From: Takakia lepidozioides | Lineage: Eukaryota > Streptophyta > Takakiopsida > Takakiales > Takakiaceae | Assembly (NCBI GenBank): GCA_030704615.1 | Contig: CM060733.1 | Coordinates: forward strand, 2,852,001 to 2,916,000 | Length of the DNA stretch: 64,000 nt | Direction: 5' to 3' | Notes under the pieces: model-generated | What the model saw: the letters and a program-made list of their open reading frames with translations, nothing else | What the model was told of the DNA's origin: nothing | Databases searched by the model: none | Position numbers and translations under genes: made by a program | Shown: in pieces, positions 10,060 through 22,421 of the stretch | How the letters are laid out: the number at the start of each line of letters is the position of its first letter | Position numbering within the stretch: the stretch's first letter is position 1

Positions 10060-10440
10060 CTTCAACCTGGCAATCATTACCCACGCCTAAGTAGCATGGC
10101 AACCAGATGCTTCCTCTACCTCGTTTCTTCCAGCCTTCAGCATGGCTGATCCCTACAACAAAGGTGTGTACTTTGTTGCCAATGTCAATGTGGCAGCGAC
10201 ACAGCTTCTTCCTAACCCCTCGGAACTTCATCAATTTTTTCACCCTTGGAGTATGGACCCACCTGCCAGTTGCAGCATATATATTTGATAGCAACACGTG
10301 AGTAGCAGCATCCTGGTTATCCAACTTCAGAATGGATGTTGCACTGCACATTCAGCCACCTGCAGCTTGCCATGGATTCTACAAGTGCCAAGCAAGGCCA
10401 TCCAAACCCAGCGCACCTAGTTTCGTTTGTATCAACAGTG
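10060..10440 (-). pseudogene. PPR relic: E and E+ motifs
   Basis: On the minus strand the DNA reads, after an in-frame TAG, R-I-H-G-K-L-Q-V-A-E-C-A, then (in a second frame) I-L-K-L-D-N-Q-D-A-A-T-H-V-L-L-S-N-I-Y-A and G-R-W, V-K-K-L-M, and finally I-D-I-G-N-K-V-H-T-F-V-V. This is the E1/E2 and E+ region that links PPR repeats to a DYW domain in editing factors. Neither repeats nor a DYW domain flank it in frame. It repeats the E+ piece of the relic at 9.0-9.3 kb, so the two are parts of two related copies. Confidence 0.7.
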
Positions 10441-10530
10441 GAATTGTGCAGATGGGGGACAAGACATAGTTACTTGTGACGGACTAGTTCCTATCCTGAA
10501 TTACTCTCAACACTTTGGAAATGTGGTGGG

Positions 10531-10553
10531 GAGAGAGAGAGAGGGAGAGAGAG
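10531..10553. repeat. GA-rich microsatellite
   Basis: Imperfect run of GA dinucleotides interrupted by GGG. Confidence 0.9.
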
Positions 10554-10559
10554 TCGAAC

Positions 10560-12086
10560 ATGACAATTCACAAGAAACTTTCTGATGCATCTTGTCGACT
10601 GCTTCTCTCTCATCAAAAACCTATCAAGGTGTTGTGGTCACAGGCACAGCCTTGTGAGAACATTCCTTTTCGGTGCTTCTGCCCTACCTGCCCCTCCACA
10701 CCTGTTGTCCCCAAACTGTGGAACTACACAGAACTATGCTATGCCACTATTGACATAGCTAGAAGATAATGACACTGCAAGCAGCTATCAGACAGACAGA
10801 AATTCCACTAAAATTGAAAATCTGCTTCCCTGTGGCAGGCTGTGCATTGCTGAGGTGTCCTGGCACTTTTGAGGACCTTTGATCCACTGCCTGTTCATTG
10901 TTCACTATGAAGTGTGGTGATATCTTGCGCGAAAAAAATAGTCAGGGTCAGAAACAATTGCTTACAGCCTGCGCACCGGATAAATCATTGTTTGCCCCCT
11001 CTCGTGTGCGTCACTCCACCCTCATCTGCTTTGACTTCCATGCCTTCCACCTGTCCAAACCCAGAAGAGCAATAGTTCAATGGCAGTAATTACTGAGCAG
11101 CTCTCTTTTTATTCAACATAGAAGCATTCACAGACAGACATTCGGCAGACCACTACTTACTGCAGAATAAAAAGAAAGGTTGAACTGATTTCCAGACTGC
11201 AACTAATGATTAGGAACTCATTTGACAACAAGAAGTCAAAATATTCTAACTCAGTGAAGGAAGAGTTCTCCAGGGCTCTAGCTCCGCGATAAGGTCCTTG
11301 CAGCCATCGCATCACCTTTGACCACCACCATGGGATGCTGAATTAAATAAAGCAGCAGGTTCAGCTTCTATTGTGGTATTGATATGAAGTCTAAACTATT
11401 GGAGGAGGCCAGGGAGTTTCCTAGGACTTACCTTGCCACATGTCAGCATGCAAGCAGTTGCGTGGCTTGAAGGAAAACTGTGATAAGCTTGAATGGAAGA
11501 AGCAAGGGTGTTCTCCACAACTGCAAAGGGCCAGAACAGCAACAGGCATCCCCAAAGATCACTAGGCCTTACAAACACTGGCAAATTCACTCTTCCAGTT
11601 GTCTGTGTATTTTTCAAATAACTGCTCTGTGTGTAGCATTGCAATTTCAGCAGCTGCTTGCAACTCAAAACTCATTTCAGAAGCCCAGGTTATCAACTAT
11701 CCAAACAGCATCACTGTTTGCCGGGATATCAATACGTCGATGACCAATGAACGCACGAGTTTAGACTGAGCAACTGCCATTCATCATCATAATCTCAGAC
11801 ATTTCAACAAAGCGCCTAGCCCTCAATACGCATACTGTTTGCATTTTCTCTAGCGAGAGACCAGAAACATAAGCTTAGGAAAGTCAGCATCAGATCCACA
11901 CTCAGCACAGGCCCACTATCTCCAAATCCACATGCGTTCATTTGAATCACAGAGACGGCTAAGCAGCACAACCGACACGCTCCTGAGGCCCTAGCCTAGC
12001 ATTGTAGTTCGATACTCGGTCCACATGGCAGAGGAGAGGAACTCACAGCAAGAATCACAAAAATGAAAGTACGAATGGTGGCAACG
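10560..12086. other. Non-coding interval
   Basis: No supported gene, RNA or repeat. Only short frames without recognisable motifs on either strand. Confidence 0.5.
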
Positions 12087-12236
12087 AATGCGATCTGGGC
12101 AGAATCGCAGCAACCTATCAGCTGCCAGTTTGCCATCTTCTAGGATCGCGGTTGCATGCACTTCACAGATGACAGCGACAACCATTTGCTCATCCAATCG
12201 CATTGCTGGTACACCGTACACCACTGCCAGATCTCT
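12087..12236 (-). pseudogene. Possible fragment of an acyl-activating (AMP-binding) enzyme
   Basis: A minus-strand frame reads V-V-Y-G-V-P-A-M-R-L-D-E-Q-M-V-V-A-V and then a Gly-Lys-Leu-x-x-x-x-Leu stretch. This resembles the C-terminal hinge region of acyl-CoA synthetase-like enzymes, where V-x-G-V-P-D-x-x-x-G-E is usual. Only about 50 residues are visible and the key Gly of G-E is Asp here. The similarity is weak and could be chance. No other part of such a gene is present. Confidence 0.2.
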
Positions 12237-12642
12237 AGACTGAATCATACTCCAGTGAGTATGGCCATGCCAGTGACAGCTCGCACGCCACTGCCAGATT
12301 CCTCTCCAGACTGCTCACCAAAACCTCAGATCATGCATTCAACTGCTGGAAAATCGTGCAAATATATGCTCACCTACACGTCAGGATGAGCTATGACCTG
12401 CAAATGGGTTTCTCGGCACATTCACCTTTCTGCCTCAATAATCCCACCATTGTCTCGGGTCTGAAAAATATTCCATCCAAAGCTTCTCCTCATCTCTGCT
12501 TTCTCTGTTTTCAGATAATTTCTTGTTGCCACACTAGCAGTAACATGTCCTCATCATGTCCTCATCACCCTAAACCACCACGCATGTCATCAATTGTGCT
12601 AACTTGGACATCTTCACATGCAAAATCAGGGACCAGGCTGTT

Positions 12643-12731
12643 AAGTGGATGACATGCGTGAAGAATAAATTGCCTGGTTTTACCTGGTCTGCTGAGCTGC
12701 TGCTTCTTCTACTTGCCCATCCACCCATGCT
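12643..12731 (-). repeat. Dispersed repeat shared with 19830-19921
   Basis: The roughly 90-bp segment from GTGGATGACATGCGTG to CTTGCCCATCCACCCATGCT matches 19830-19921 with scattered differences. There it abuts a PPR relic, so this may be a non-coding scrap of the same PPR family. Confidence 0.7.
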
Positions 12732-12939
12732 GGACCTCACCATGACCACAGCTTTCCAAAGAGGACCAACAAAGGGAGTCCACAATGCCTTTTCTGGCAC
12801 TTTTGGGCATGTCAGGAGGCTCTATGGGGCATGGCAACTGAAAGTCATGGGACGCCATGGTACGGAAACAAACTCCTTGATGTGGGACGCCACAACTTGG
12901 ATGTTAGTTTCTACAAAATGGACAAGTCGATGATGACAT

Positions 12940-13720
12940 CGACTCCCTGTTGGTAGGGGTGTGTGTCGCGGCCCTTTGCCTTGAGGGCAGGGGGTCGGGA
13001 CACAAGAGGGGCTGCCCCTGTGGTGGGCAGTGGCAACAATAGGTACGGGGGCTGAAGCACCCTTGAGTGCCCAAGGCACTAAAGGAGGCGGAGGCGCTCA
13101 CTAGGTGGAGCCCTACACACCGGGTTGCGGTGGGGGTGGTTCCACGAGGGATGGTGGTAGCTTAGTGGGTCTTACTGGGGGTGGCATAAGACTCACCATG
13201 GGGCGGAGACCTTGTGGTGGGAGTTGTGGGGAGTCTTGAGACTCATCACGGTCCATTGGGGCCGTGGTGGGTGGGCCAAGACTCACCGTGACTCATCACC
13301 GTGAGTCAAGGGTCTTCGTGGTGGTTCGTCATAAAATGACTGGGTTGTTTGTGAAACCCCCGCGGATAGTCACAGAAGTATATATAGGAAGTAGTAACCC
13401 CGAGAACGGTGCAAGCCCGTTGGTGACAAAAAACTAGTGAGTAAGCGTGCGAGCTGGAAAGCGACCAATGTGTAGGGAGTTCCGGACTGCCATCAACCAA
13501 ATGGAATTTCCACTGGGCCCAAATTGAGCGAGGGTCTTATGGAGGAGTAGAAAGGGACCGTTATGTCCCGGTGAGCAGCCGAAGCTCCAAGTTGGCTCGG
13601 CGGCCAGTTTGGAGTTAGGCGCGCGCATCAAAGCGAGTAACTATGACGTGAAGGGGAGCTTACCGAAGTGAGATGCGCGACACTACTGGTATGGCCCACA
13701 AATGGAAGAGGTCTGCGACA
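12940..13720 (+). other. G-rich non-coding block with TATA box (LTR-like)
   Basis: A strongly G-rich plus strand with repeated ACTCACCATGG/ACTCATCACGG-like words (13180-13300) precedes a TATATATAGG box at 13379-13388 and then transcribed-leader-like sequence. This resembles the U3/R part of an LTR, but no matching second copy, primer-binding site or coding region is present. Confidence 0.25.
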
Positions 13721-16700
13721 TCCATGAATCCAAAGCGCTCAGGAGTTTATATGACTAGGGTACCTCCAAGGAGCAGCAGGGCGTGCGATTCCAGTCGACC
13801 GTTCGAACATCTAGGGGCCGATTAAAACAACTGCAGGCAAACGGTCTACTGCCTATCCTCCCCTCAACATCCGATCGCTATTCAAGCAGAGGCAAGTTAG
13901 GAGAGCTTGACCTCAATGACAAACTACCCACTGGGTTATTCTTTCAATAACACGATTGACAACAGTCAATTCCAGGTAGAAATTTCCACGTTGCTCCAAT
14001 GCAGTTTATGAGGATGTTGGAGGCGTGGAGCATACATGATCATGATACGATTTCATTTTCATGCTCGGATAAGTCAGTGACAGGGATCAAGTATGGGTTC
14101 CCTATGTGTTTTAGTTCATTCATGCAAAACAGACACTGCAGTGCAGCAAGTAGCAGACTCCCGGCAGTGATCTCTTTTTCCCAGGAGGACAATTCCACCT
14201 TTTGGTATGATTTTAATTCCAGGAGCTTCCAAGGAGTCTCAGTCTCCTATAAAAAATCCTAAAAAGGTTTTATCCAGCGGTAGCGGTCGACTGGGATTTT
14301 GCTGTGTTAAGTACCTTCAGTGAACAGGACAAGGCCGGAATCGAGCGTTGTTTGTGGAGGGCTTTTTATTATGTGGTTAAAAGGGAGACAAGATGATGTG
14401 GAAGGAGTATCAGCCCCTGGCGTCGTTCTGTTCCCAACCAAAAAATTATGCTACGCGTTGAAACATAGTTTTCACGTGCAATTGGCGCTTGTTTATTTTT
14501 TATGGTTGATGGTTGGACCACATGAACTTAAGGATTGGTGGGTATTTCCAGCATACCACAAGGGAGTTTGTGGCCAAGTTTCAAGAATTTTGGAGGAAGT
14601 TAGCAACAATTCACTATTTTTTAGGGTTTCGGGCGACCGTGGCAAAGAGAAATTCATTTTGAGGGAATTTTTGGGTCCACAAGAATTAGCACCGCCCCCA
14701 ACCAGCTGGCTGGCCACCTACCAACCAAGAAGTGGTTGATTGCCTATTCCATCCAAGGATTTTTGGATGTCATCCATTCTTTTTTTATAGTATTTCTAGT
14801 ATAAGTAGGTTAGGATTTGAGCTTGCTCAAGACTTCACTTGTGTTTTTTTTGCTTGTTAGTTGCTTGTTAGTTAGTTGCTTGAAGCTAGCTAGAGAAGCT
14901 TGCTTTATGTTTTGGCAACTAGCTTTTGTTGTGAAGTTCCTAAATTGTTTGTTGGCTAGAGCTTAGCCTAGATGTTTTAGGCAAGCTTAGAGGAAGCATC
15001 TAGTTTGTGCTAGGGAGACCAGGGAGATCCTAGGACCTAGTGTGTAAGGGCCAAGAGCCATTTTTATGTGAAAAAAGGAGAGCATCTTTCCCAAAAAGCA
15101 AAGAGGTTTTGTCATTTGAGAGTGTGGTGAGCCTTTAAGGAGTGAAGAGGAGGTAGGAGCAACAAACCCATAGGAGAGGTGAGCACTACCCATTCCCTTC
15201 AAGTTTTGGTAGCCTACTTAGCCAAGTGACCCCCTTTGAGTGGAGAGGAGATAGTCTAAGCCTTTGTTCATGTGTGATGCATTTTGGTGTTCTCTTGCTT
15301 GTCCATTGTTGTTGGAAGCTTATATCTAACCTTAGCTTGGTCCTAGCTACCTAAAGAGTAGTGGGAGCTTGGGGAAAGAGAGAGACTAACCCTCCTTAGT
15401 GGCCAAGAGGCCCAAGGAGTTGTCATTTTTATCTATGCTTTGTCTTTTGGCTTAAGAGTGGAAAGATCTAACCCTTAGAGAGCTAACCATGCAGTGGGAT
15501 CTCTAGGAGGGGTGTGGGTTCTCTTCGTTGTTGGCCACTAGGCTTGATGTTCATGTGTGAAGCTAGCTAGGCATGCAAGGGAAGCTAACCCACTAATATT
15601 GGGTAGATGCTTGCATAAAGCTTAGTGGGAAACCTTCTTTTGTTTTGTTATTTCATTTCATTTGGCGCATGTGAGTGTAGCTTAGTGTGTACTAAGCCCT
15701 CTAAACTTGCCATTTATTTGTCTCTTTGTTAAGCATATCACCCCCCATAGGAGAGGAGCAAGGTGGAAGAGCTAGCAAATTTGTGATGTTTTTTCAAGTT
15801 TATTTTGTCGCTGGAAATTTATTTTTCATGCATAACTAATTTACAGATCAAAAATCAGATCTAATATGGCCTCCCTAGCTTGGTTAAGCTATGGAGGACC
15901 ATAGCTAACCCTAGGGAAGGTTAAGCTAGCCCCTTTGGGGTTAGCTTGGGGTTTATTTCTTTGTTTTTTTTAGGTGCAAGCAAAAGACCATGGATTCATG
16001 ATGGGGTTCCCAAAAGTGAGGCGCCATAAGGGCGATACCATGGCAATAGCCATGAGTTGGCTATTGGTTTAAAGCGCGCTGCAGGCCCGGCGGAATCCGA
16101 GGCGTTGACCACCCCAACCCCCAAACTGCTTGACAGCAGCCATGCAGGGGGGTTAGGCCGTGCTGGCCACCTAAGCGTATTCTGGTTTTACCCAGCGGTC
16201 CGTAGCTTTACCCGGGAGGTCGCGACCAGCGGTCTGTCGGCCCGCCCTACAACGTGCTGCCACGTTGCGTTGAGACCATCGGGTAACCAGGATGGTCCGG
16301 ACCAGTGGGTAAGAAATTAAGGGGGGGGGTCTTAGCTAGGAAAATACTTTTTGAATGGTCTTGCCTAGTTCGATTGAGGGAGTGTTGAGATGTTGCATCC
16401 TTAGCGGCTGGTTTGGGAATTTTAATGGAAGGTGAAGGCATTTGAGGCTTTCGTTTTGGTATGTCATAGGTGGTCAGATCGGGAATCGGCCGCTCGGCTC
16501 ACACCGAGACACCTTGCTCACGAAAAGCGGACGATAAATCCAAAGCTTTTGGGAGGGGTAGAAGGGGGTTTGAAGTGGGAGAGGGAGTTATTTCCGGTTG
16601 CACCCAGCCTTAAAATGCAGATAAGGTGGAGGAACCAACAGCGGACCTACCAAAATATATTATTCATATGTGAGGAGCGTTTTTTGAGGAATGTGGAATA

Positions 16701-17975
16701 GTGGATGGTTAGGAATGGATGGATGAGGGGCGGATGAGATAAGCAGTATTTCATCTTCAGAATGGATGTAGGACGGATGAAATAAATGCAGGATATAAAT
16801 GCAGTTTTTCATCCATTATAGGGATGAACGGCGGATGATCTGTGGATGATAAATGCAGTTTTCATTCGATATTTTAACAGGTCATTTTAGCTCTAGGGGG
16901 TTTGAACCTGAGATCTAGAGGCTAGGGACTATGTACTAAAGGCTGAGGGGATTGTTTGGACCTATTAGGCCAATTCCCTATGGTTCCACATTTTTGTCTG
17001 AATTATCTAGAGGCGAAGCCATAGATCATTGGAAAGCTTAGATAAATTCCTACCTTATGCTTATTTTTCTAGAATTAACGAATTTTTAGCCTTAGTAATT
17101 AATTTTGAAGTGCGTTTTTCTGTTTAAAAAATTACCAAAAAATAAGAATACAGGTAAATAAATCTAGGATTTTTATCTCTATTTTCTAATTATCATAACT
17201 TGCCTAGGATAATATTTTTCCCATTTTTCTTATCAACATCTAGTGCGAGAAAATAGCCAGGGGCCCTCCCAGCTAACGAAAAAATGAAATATTGTCCAAG
17301 TAGAGCTTTTTGGCTAGGCTAAAGTGTGCTCTCCCCTTCGGACAGAGGGAACGTAGGCGACCTCTTTGCACACACATGCGATCCGGGGGGGCGTGTAGGT
17401 GAAGCAACCCAGACCTAAGCGACTTGCCCTTAACGCTTTCGATAGCAGTCAATCCAAGTGAAGATCTTCCGAGCACACCGACAAGCTTCAGGGCGAAGCC
17501 GTGTTAACCGTAATAAAAAAAACTTGGAAGACAATTAGCTAGGAATAAACTCATCACTCAAATACAAGTCAAGCCAAGTGCACCCCACGCCATGGGGAAT
17601 CCACACTACGACGCCATAGGAGACAACAAACGAATTATGCCCCGCGTGCGTAGGAGTTGAAACCTGCGTTTGCTGATAGTTTAGGATAGCGGGAGGCAAT
17701 TCCCTCCATCAACCGTTAACCCTCCGCCAAGCTTAGCGACACACTTCACGGGTGGGCGATTCTTGAGCCCAACCCACCTCGACACCGGACTCCAGGCCCC
17801 GGATCGATGTTAGCCTTTGTTTTCCCCGCGAATGTTGCGCGCGCGGCGAGGCTCGTCATTGTGTCTTCACTCCTGCTGCCCTTGTGTTCTTTGCAATAGA
17901 CACTCTTTCAGTCACAGGTACTATATGTTTCTTGGATTTTTTTCTAGGTGAATGTCCTTCATCGGTGTCATTTGC
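13720..17975. other. Long non-coding region, LTR/leader-like
   Basis: No coding call in 4 kb. 14750-15780 is T/G-rich with many short AGCTTGCTTG/AGCTAGCTAG-like words and begins after an ATAAGTAGGTTAGG segment, much like the R/U5 of a long LTR. 16000-16320 is a GC-richer block. 16700-16870 repeats GGATGA/GGATGAT words. 17090-17260 is AT-rich. 17260-17870 is again mixed. It could be the remains of a non-autonomous LTR element, but no pair of LTRs was found. Confidence 0.35.
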
Positions 17976-19704
17976 TCAACGTTTGCTACAAGTTTTCTGC
18001 ACAGGTGGTGGGGACATAGCATCGTCCTCAACAGCAACATCCACCATAGCCACACCAATCTTGGGACCAGAAAGAGAGCGGGGCTCCGTAGAAGTTTCAA
18101 CATTTTCTTCATCATCACACATTACCAATTGTTTCTTTGCCATCTTCTGAGCAGGTCTAGCAGGGGATGGAATTTGACGAACTGGTGGTTTTGAAAGTGT
18201 CTCAACTGCCATGGATTTAGGAATCCTGTGCTCTGTTCCACTTCCAGGTTCAGTTGTACGACTTTGAAGCAACCGATTTGGAGATGACACATCATCTCCC
18301 CCACCACCATTGGGTGTCTTCGCAGTAGCAGCAATCTCAAAGCTTGCAATAGATGGGCTCAGGCGCGATGATCTGGCTGCTCCCACATGGGAGCTTAAAT
18401 GAGGAAGAACATGATTACCAGAAAATGAAACCGAAGTGCGTGTAGGGCCTGCTCCCAACCCACAATGACAACAGTAAATGACTGATCACATGTTGATCAT
18501 AGTCTAACAAATTGACATTACATTTCCACAATGGACTCCAAAACAAGTCAGCAAACATTTAGGGAGCAGAGATGATGTTCCATGGATGTCCATGGACTTT
18601 ATATGACATGACAGTTGACTACCATGGAGGAAAATAACATGGAAACAGGAGCTATGGAGGAATCATGACACCATAACATGGACAAAGAAGGAGCCATCTT
18701 GGAAAAACAAGGAATTCAGGGCTACCAATGGACTCCATAGGGAATGGAGTGAATTCGGAAAAATAATAGAATGTCACAGACAAATAAGGCACATTCCTGG
18801 AAATGAAATGAAATTCAGGATGCACCAAGGACTTCAGAGAGAAAGTGGTGACTAAATAGGAACAATGATAGTGACATGGACAAAGAAGCTGCATCTCAAG
18901 AAATGCCATGGAGTTCAGGATGCACAATGGACTCCAGAGGCCATGCATTTCACAATTTTGGAACAAAATTTAGTAGGATGAACAAACAAAAGCAAACAGG
19001 GAGCAGGTCATGGACTTACCCTAGATTAGGTCGCCATAGGCGTTGTCCGTCGGTTCATATTCCCAATCTCCACTTCCCTTCGTTGCATCGTCACCAAGTG
19101 TTGACGGTCGTTTCATGCCCACACTAGTCCACCAGTTTGTGTGGAGCTCTTGTCCACAATCTTTCTCCAAACATGTACATGATGTGGAGAAATGCGCTAG
19201 TGCACACCATGAATGGTATGCATGACCGCAAGACACCACCAAACAATCCCAGTCTGGCTTAAATCCCTTGCCACAAAAAGCACATTGAGAAATAGTTACA
19301 AATTCAGTACTTCTATGTTCTGCACTTTCACCATAGAGGTTGGAGTGAGGGGAAGGTGTGAGTTCAGGCCTGTGCAGGCCACGATCCTTAGCTCGTAGCT
19401 CTTTTGCGATAGCCGTCTTCTGCCTCTCACAGGCTTTGTGGCGATCGAAAGCTGCAGACCGCGCATCTTCATCGGCCTTAGCCTTCTCCAAGCACAATTT
19501 GTGCACCGATTCCCTCCCCTCCATGGATTCCCTAATGTGGTCAACAATGCCCAACTGGGAGTCCAGCTTACGCTGCAAAACTTCCAAACCCTCACGACAT
19601 GACACCACATCTGCTGCTTCCACACTGTCCGCAGACAAGAACGCGCTCATCTTCCAGCATGCAGCCAAAGTGCTTCGCTGCCGGAGTAACACCTTCATGT
19701 TCAC
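17976..19704 (-). pseudogene. RING-like zinc-finger gene, two exons, premature stop
   Basis: Exon 1 (19704-19020) encodes a Lys/Glu/Arg-rich helical region and then a RING-like finger: Cys-x2-Cys at about residue 142, then C-G-H-A-Y-H-S-W-C (Cys-x-His-x2-His-x2-Cys) and a final C-T-C-x4-C cluster. A TAG at 19023-19021 lies one base before a consensus donor (G|GTAAGT at 19019). The acceptor at 18450/18449 gives exon 2 (18448-17976) in the matching phase, encoding a disordered Ser/Pro-rich tail ending at TGA. The phase match says the intron was real and the TAG arose later. RING fingers usually act in ubiquitin ligases. Here a transposon-borne gene is as likely. The N-terminus overlaps a PPR relic in another frame, so the true start is uncertain. 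Confidence 0.55.
18480..18965. repeat. Diverged direct repeats inside the RING-gene intron
   Basis: At least three imperfect ~110-bp copies share words such as CATGGACAAAGAAG, GAAATTCAGGATGCACCA and ATGGACTCCA (near 18675, 18790 and 18880). The TGGACTCCA/GGAGTCCAT word also recurs in the intron of the DDE-like gene at 24.8-25.5 kb. Confidence 0.75.
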
Positions 19705-19936
19705 ATTTAAAGGTGATGTTGTCTGGCTTCAAACCTTTTTGTTAATTCTTTCAAAGAGATGCAGGGCCTTCCTGTGACGACCATGCTGAGCATATCCTGC
19801 AATCATTGCACTCCACCACACCATTACAACAAGCGGATGACATGTGTTGAAGAAGAAAGTGCCGGATTTTGACAAGTCTGCTGCTGCTGCTGCTTTCTGC
19901 AGTTGCCCATCCACACATGCTTAATTGCTGAAACAC
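19690..19936 (-). pseudogene. PPR repeat relic
   Basis: The minus strand reads W-S-A-M-I-A-G-Y-A-Q-H-G and K-A-L-H-L-F-E-R-I, a standard PPR helix pair, then after a one-base slip in an A5 run continues G-L-K-P-D-N-I-T-F and A-K-H-F-G-C-M. That is the next PPR motif of a DYW-type protein. The preceding CTG/CAG-rich tract (about 19875-19895) encodes Ala. The relic runs directly into the RING-like gene. Confidence 0.75.
19830..19921 (-). repeat. Dispersed repeat shared with 12643-12731
   Basis: About 90 bp related to the segment at 12.64-12.73 kb. It includes a (CTG)n run here and ends in GTTGCCCATCCACACATGC. Confidence 0.7.
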
Positions 19937-20583
19937 ATGTCTCCCTCAAAGCCTATTGCGAGGCAGTTGCCGACATCTCGTGTTGTTTAGCTTACATGTC
20001 GCAAGCTTTACCTGCACCCCTCAAAACACATATCGTCCTTGAACAGATCATTACCAAACATGAAATATGCTAAGGCAAAGGAGTATGAAAGGGCTCGTCG
20101 TTCCCTAAACAGTTTGAGCTCCGCATCTGAGAGGAAGATTGTCTCATCTCTGATTGTGTCTGCACTGTATTCTCCTCTTCTGTATGGGGGCAATACAGAA
20201 GTGGAGAAAACAGTCCAGACTCAATGCCGGACTGAGTGTGGAATGCTATTAGGCGTGATTTAAGTTGATGAACCCTGCACCCACCCAGTTATCAGGTGCT
20301 ATCTACCAGCTTACAAGACAACATGAACCCAAATGCCACTCATGACACGAGAGTGCAGGGGTGCAATCTTTCTAAGCTACAGGCAAAAGAAAACAAATAC
20401 AAGGCATACCTCATTGCTGCAGCTCCTTGTACAGCTCACCTTTACCTGCATACCCCAGTACCAAATACATGTGTGTGCCAGCTAAATCCCCGTATAATTG
20501 GTCACGTCAAGACACTTAAACCTTTCCAGAAAACCAGTATTTCCCACAAGAACAAACCCCATCTTCAAAGTGATGAAAGCGGT

Positions 20584-21739
20584 TTGAGTCCCGTACCACA
20601 ATTGTTCAGCCAACAGTCTTTGAGATGAGCTTGGTGGCGGTGTGGCAGTCTCCACACACCCGAAGATTCTTCATCAGATGGAGAGGCATCCCAGGGGCCG
20701 TGCTGATCAGCCCCAAACCTTGTCCAAATTAATATGTGGTGCAATCCTAGCTTTCAGGATGTCTGCATGGACCTTTCTGCCCAGTTCCAGAGCTCCTAGG
20801 TGTGCACACACATTGAGAACACAGAGGAATGTAACACTGTCCGGCTGCACCCTTTCCCATCGCATTTCCTGATAGAGCTTGAAAGCCTCCCTATCACACC
20901 CGTGCTGAGCATATCCTGCAATAATGGCATTCCATGAGGACACATTTTATTCAGTCATATTGTTGAACACCTGACATGCATCCTTCATGCTCCCACACTT
21001 GGCATACATGTCAGCAAGGGCAGTCTCCAGGATAATATCTGGTTCAATTTCAGCTTGGATGATGTCAGCATGCACCTCTTTGCCCTTTTCCAAGGATCCT
21101 AAGCAGGCACATGCATTGAGAACGCAAATGAACGTGACCCTGTTGGGCATTGTCCCTTCCCATAGCATTTGCTCATAGATATCAAAAGCCTCTCTACCAC
21201 ACCCACACTGAGCATACCCAGCAATCATTGCACTACATGAGACCACATCATGTTGAACCATTTTGTCAAACACTTGACGTGCATCCTTCACACTCCCACA
21301 TTTGGCATACATGTCAACAAGGGTATTCTCCACAATGATATTTATCTTTATTTCACTTTTGTTGAGGTCAGCATGGACCTCTTTCCCCTTTTTCAGCGAT
21401 CCCAGACTTGGCACACGCGTTGAGAACACTGACATATGTGGCCTTGGTGGGTGTTACCCCTTCCACTTGAATTTGCTCATACATCTCAAAAGCCTCTCTA
21501 GCACACCCATGCTGGGAATATCCTGCAATCATGGTGTTCCAACAAACCACGCCTTGTAGAGACATGTTGTCAAACACTTGGCGCACATCCTTTACATTCC
21601 CACACTTGGCATACATATCAGCAAGGGCAGTCTCCAGAATGATATCTTGTCGAATTCCAGCCTTATGAATGATATCAATCAAGGAAGCATAGTACCCCAG
21701 TAATTGACACACGCACAAGTCATAAAGTATCTGTCCCAT
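20584..21739 (-). pseudogene. PPR-DYW editing-factor pseudogene
   Basis: Four PPR units are readable on the minus strand, each with the D-M-Y-A-K-C-G and M-I-A-G-Y-x-Q-x-G landmarks of PLS-class PPR proteins and V-L-N-A-C-A loops. A frameshift near 21400 and a TAA near 20946 break the frame. After D-K-V-W-G the sequence jumps, in another frame, to [11 protein letters not shown] and [13 protein letters not shown], the zinc-binding Cys-x2-Cys-His end of a DYW deaminase domain, and stops before the final Asp-Tyr-Trp. The E, E+ and catalytic part of DYW are deleted. Intact relatives edit C to U in organelle transcripts. The start and the transit peptide are missing. Confidence 0.85.
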
Positions 21740-22421
21740 CCAACACTACCAATGAATTGTGCTCGAAATATTGAAACACATGCTCACCAATCATTTAACA
21801 GCAATTTATTTCACACAAGCAGGACTAATCAGACCTGGCTGTCTCCAACACAACCCATAGCCCAATAACCTAAATTTTTTACGAGAACATGAATGTCTGA
21901 AGTCAAAACCCCGTGGAACATAGTACAATACAACAGTGCTTTTGGTGCAACAAGGAAGTGTGTACATATTTGAAGGTGTAAATCCACTGGACTTATCAAT
22001 CAATAGACCTCACCTAATGCTACTCAGTACCTGTTACTGACTCTAAACCGATTCAACATCCCAGTGTCCAATCTTACATGATGGTCTTGTTTGACAAATG
22101 CTCAGACAGGAAATGTACAAGTTCTGATGGCTTCTCGTCTGCTTCACACTCCAAGTACTGCCAACCTCACATGACTAGTCAATACAGTGCATCGTTTACA
22201 GCTCCTATTCACTGTCATTTTACATTGAATCTGTCTTTGCCCCAACTCTAGCTTCTTTAAACTCAACTGAGCACATAAAACATGACTATATTGGCAGCAG
22301 CTGACCCCAAATTTGAGGCACTACAATACAAGGCAGTTTATATTTTGTTGTCGACCCATCAAACATTTGCACGCAAATTCCAGGAGACGAACCACACTGC
22401 TGCTATCCAACCCAAACACAC
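21740..22421. other. Non-coding interval
   Basis: No recognisable gene or repeat. Confidence 0.5.
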
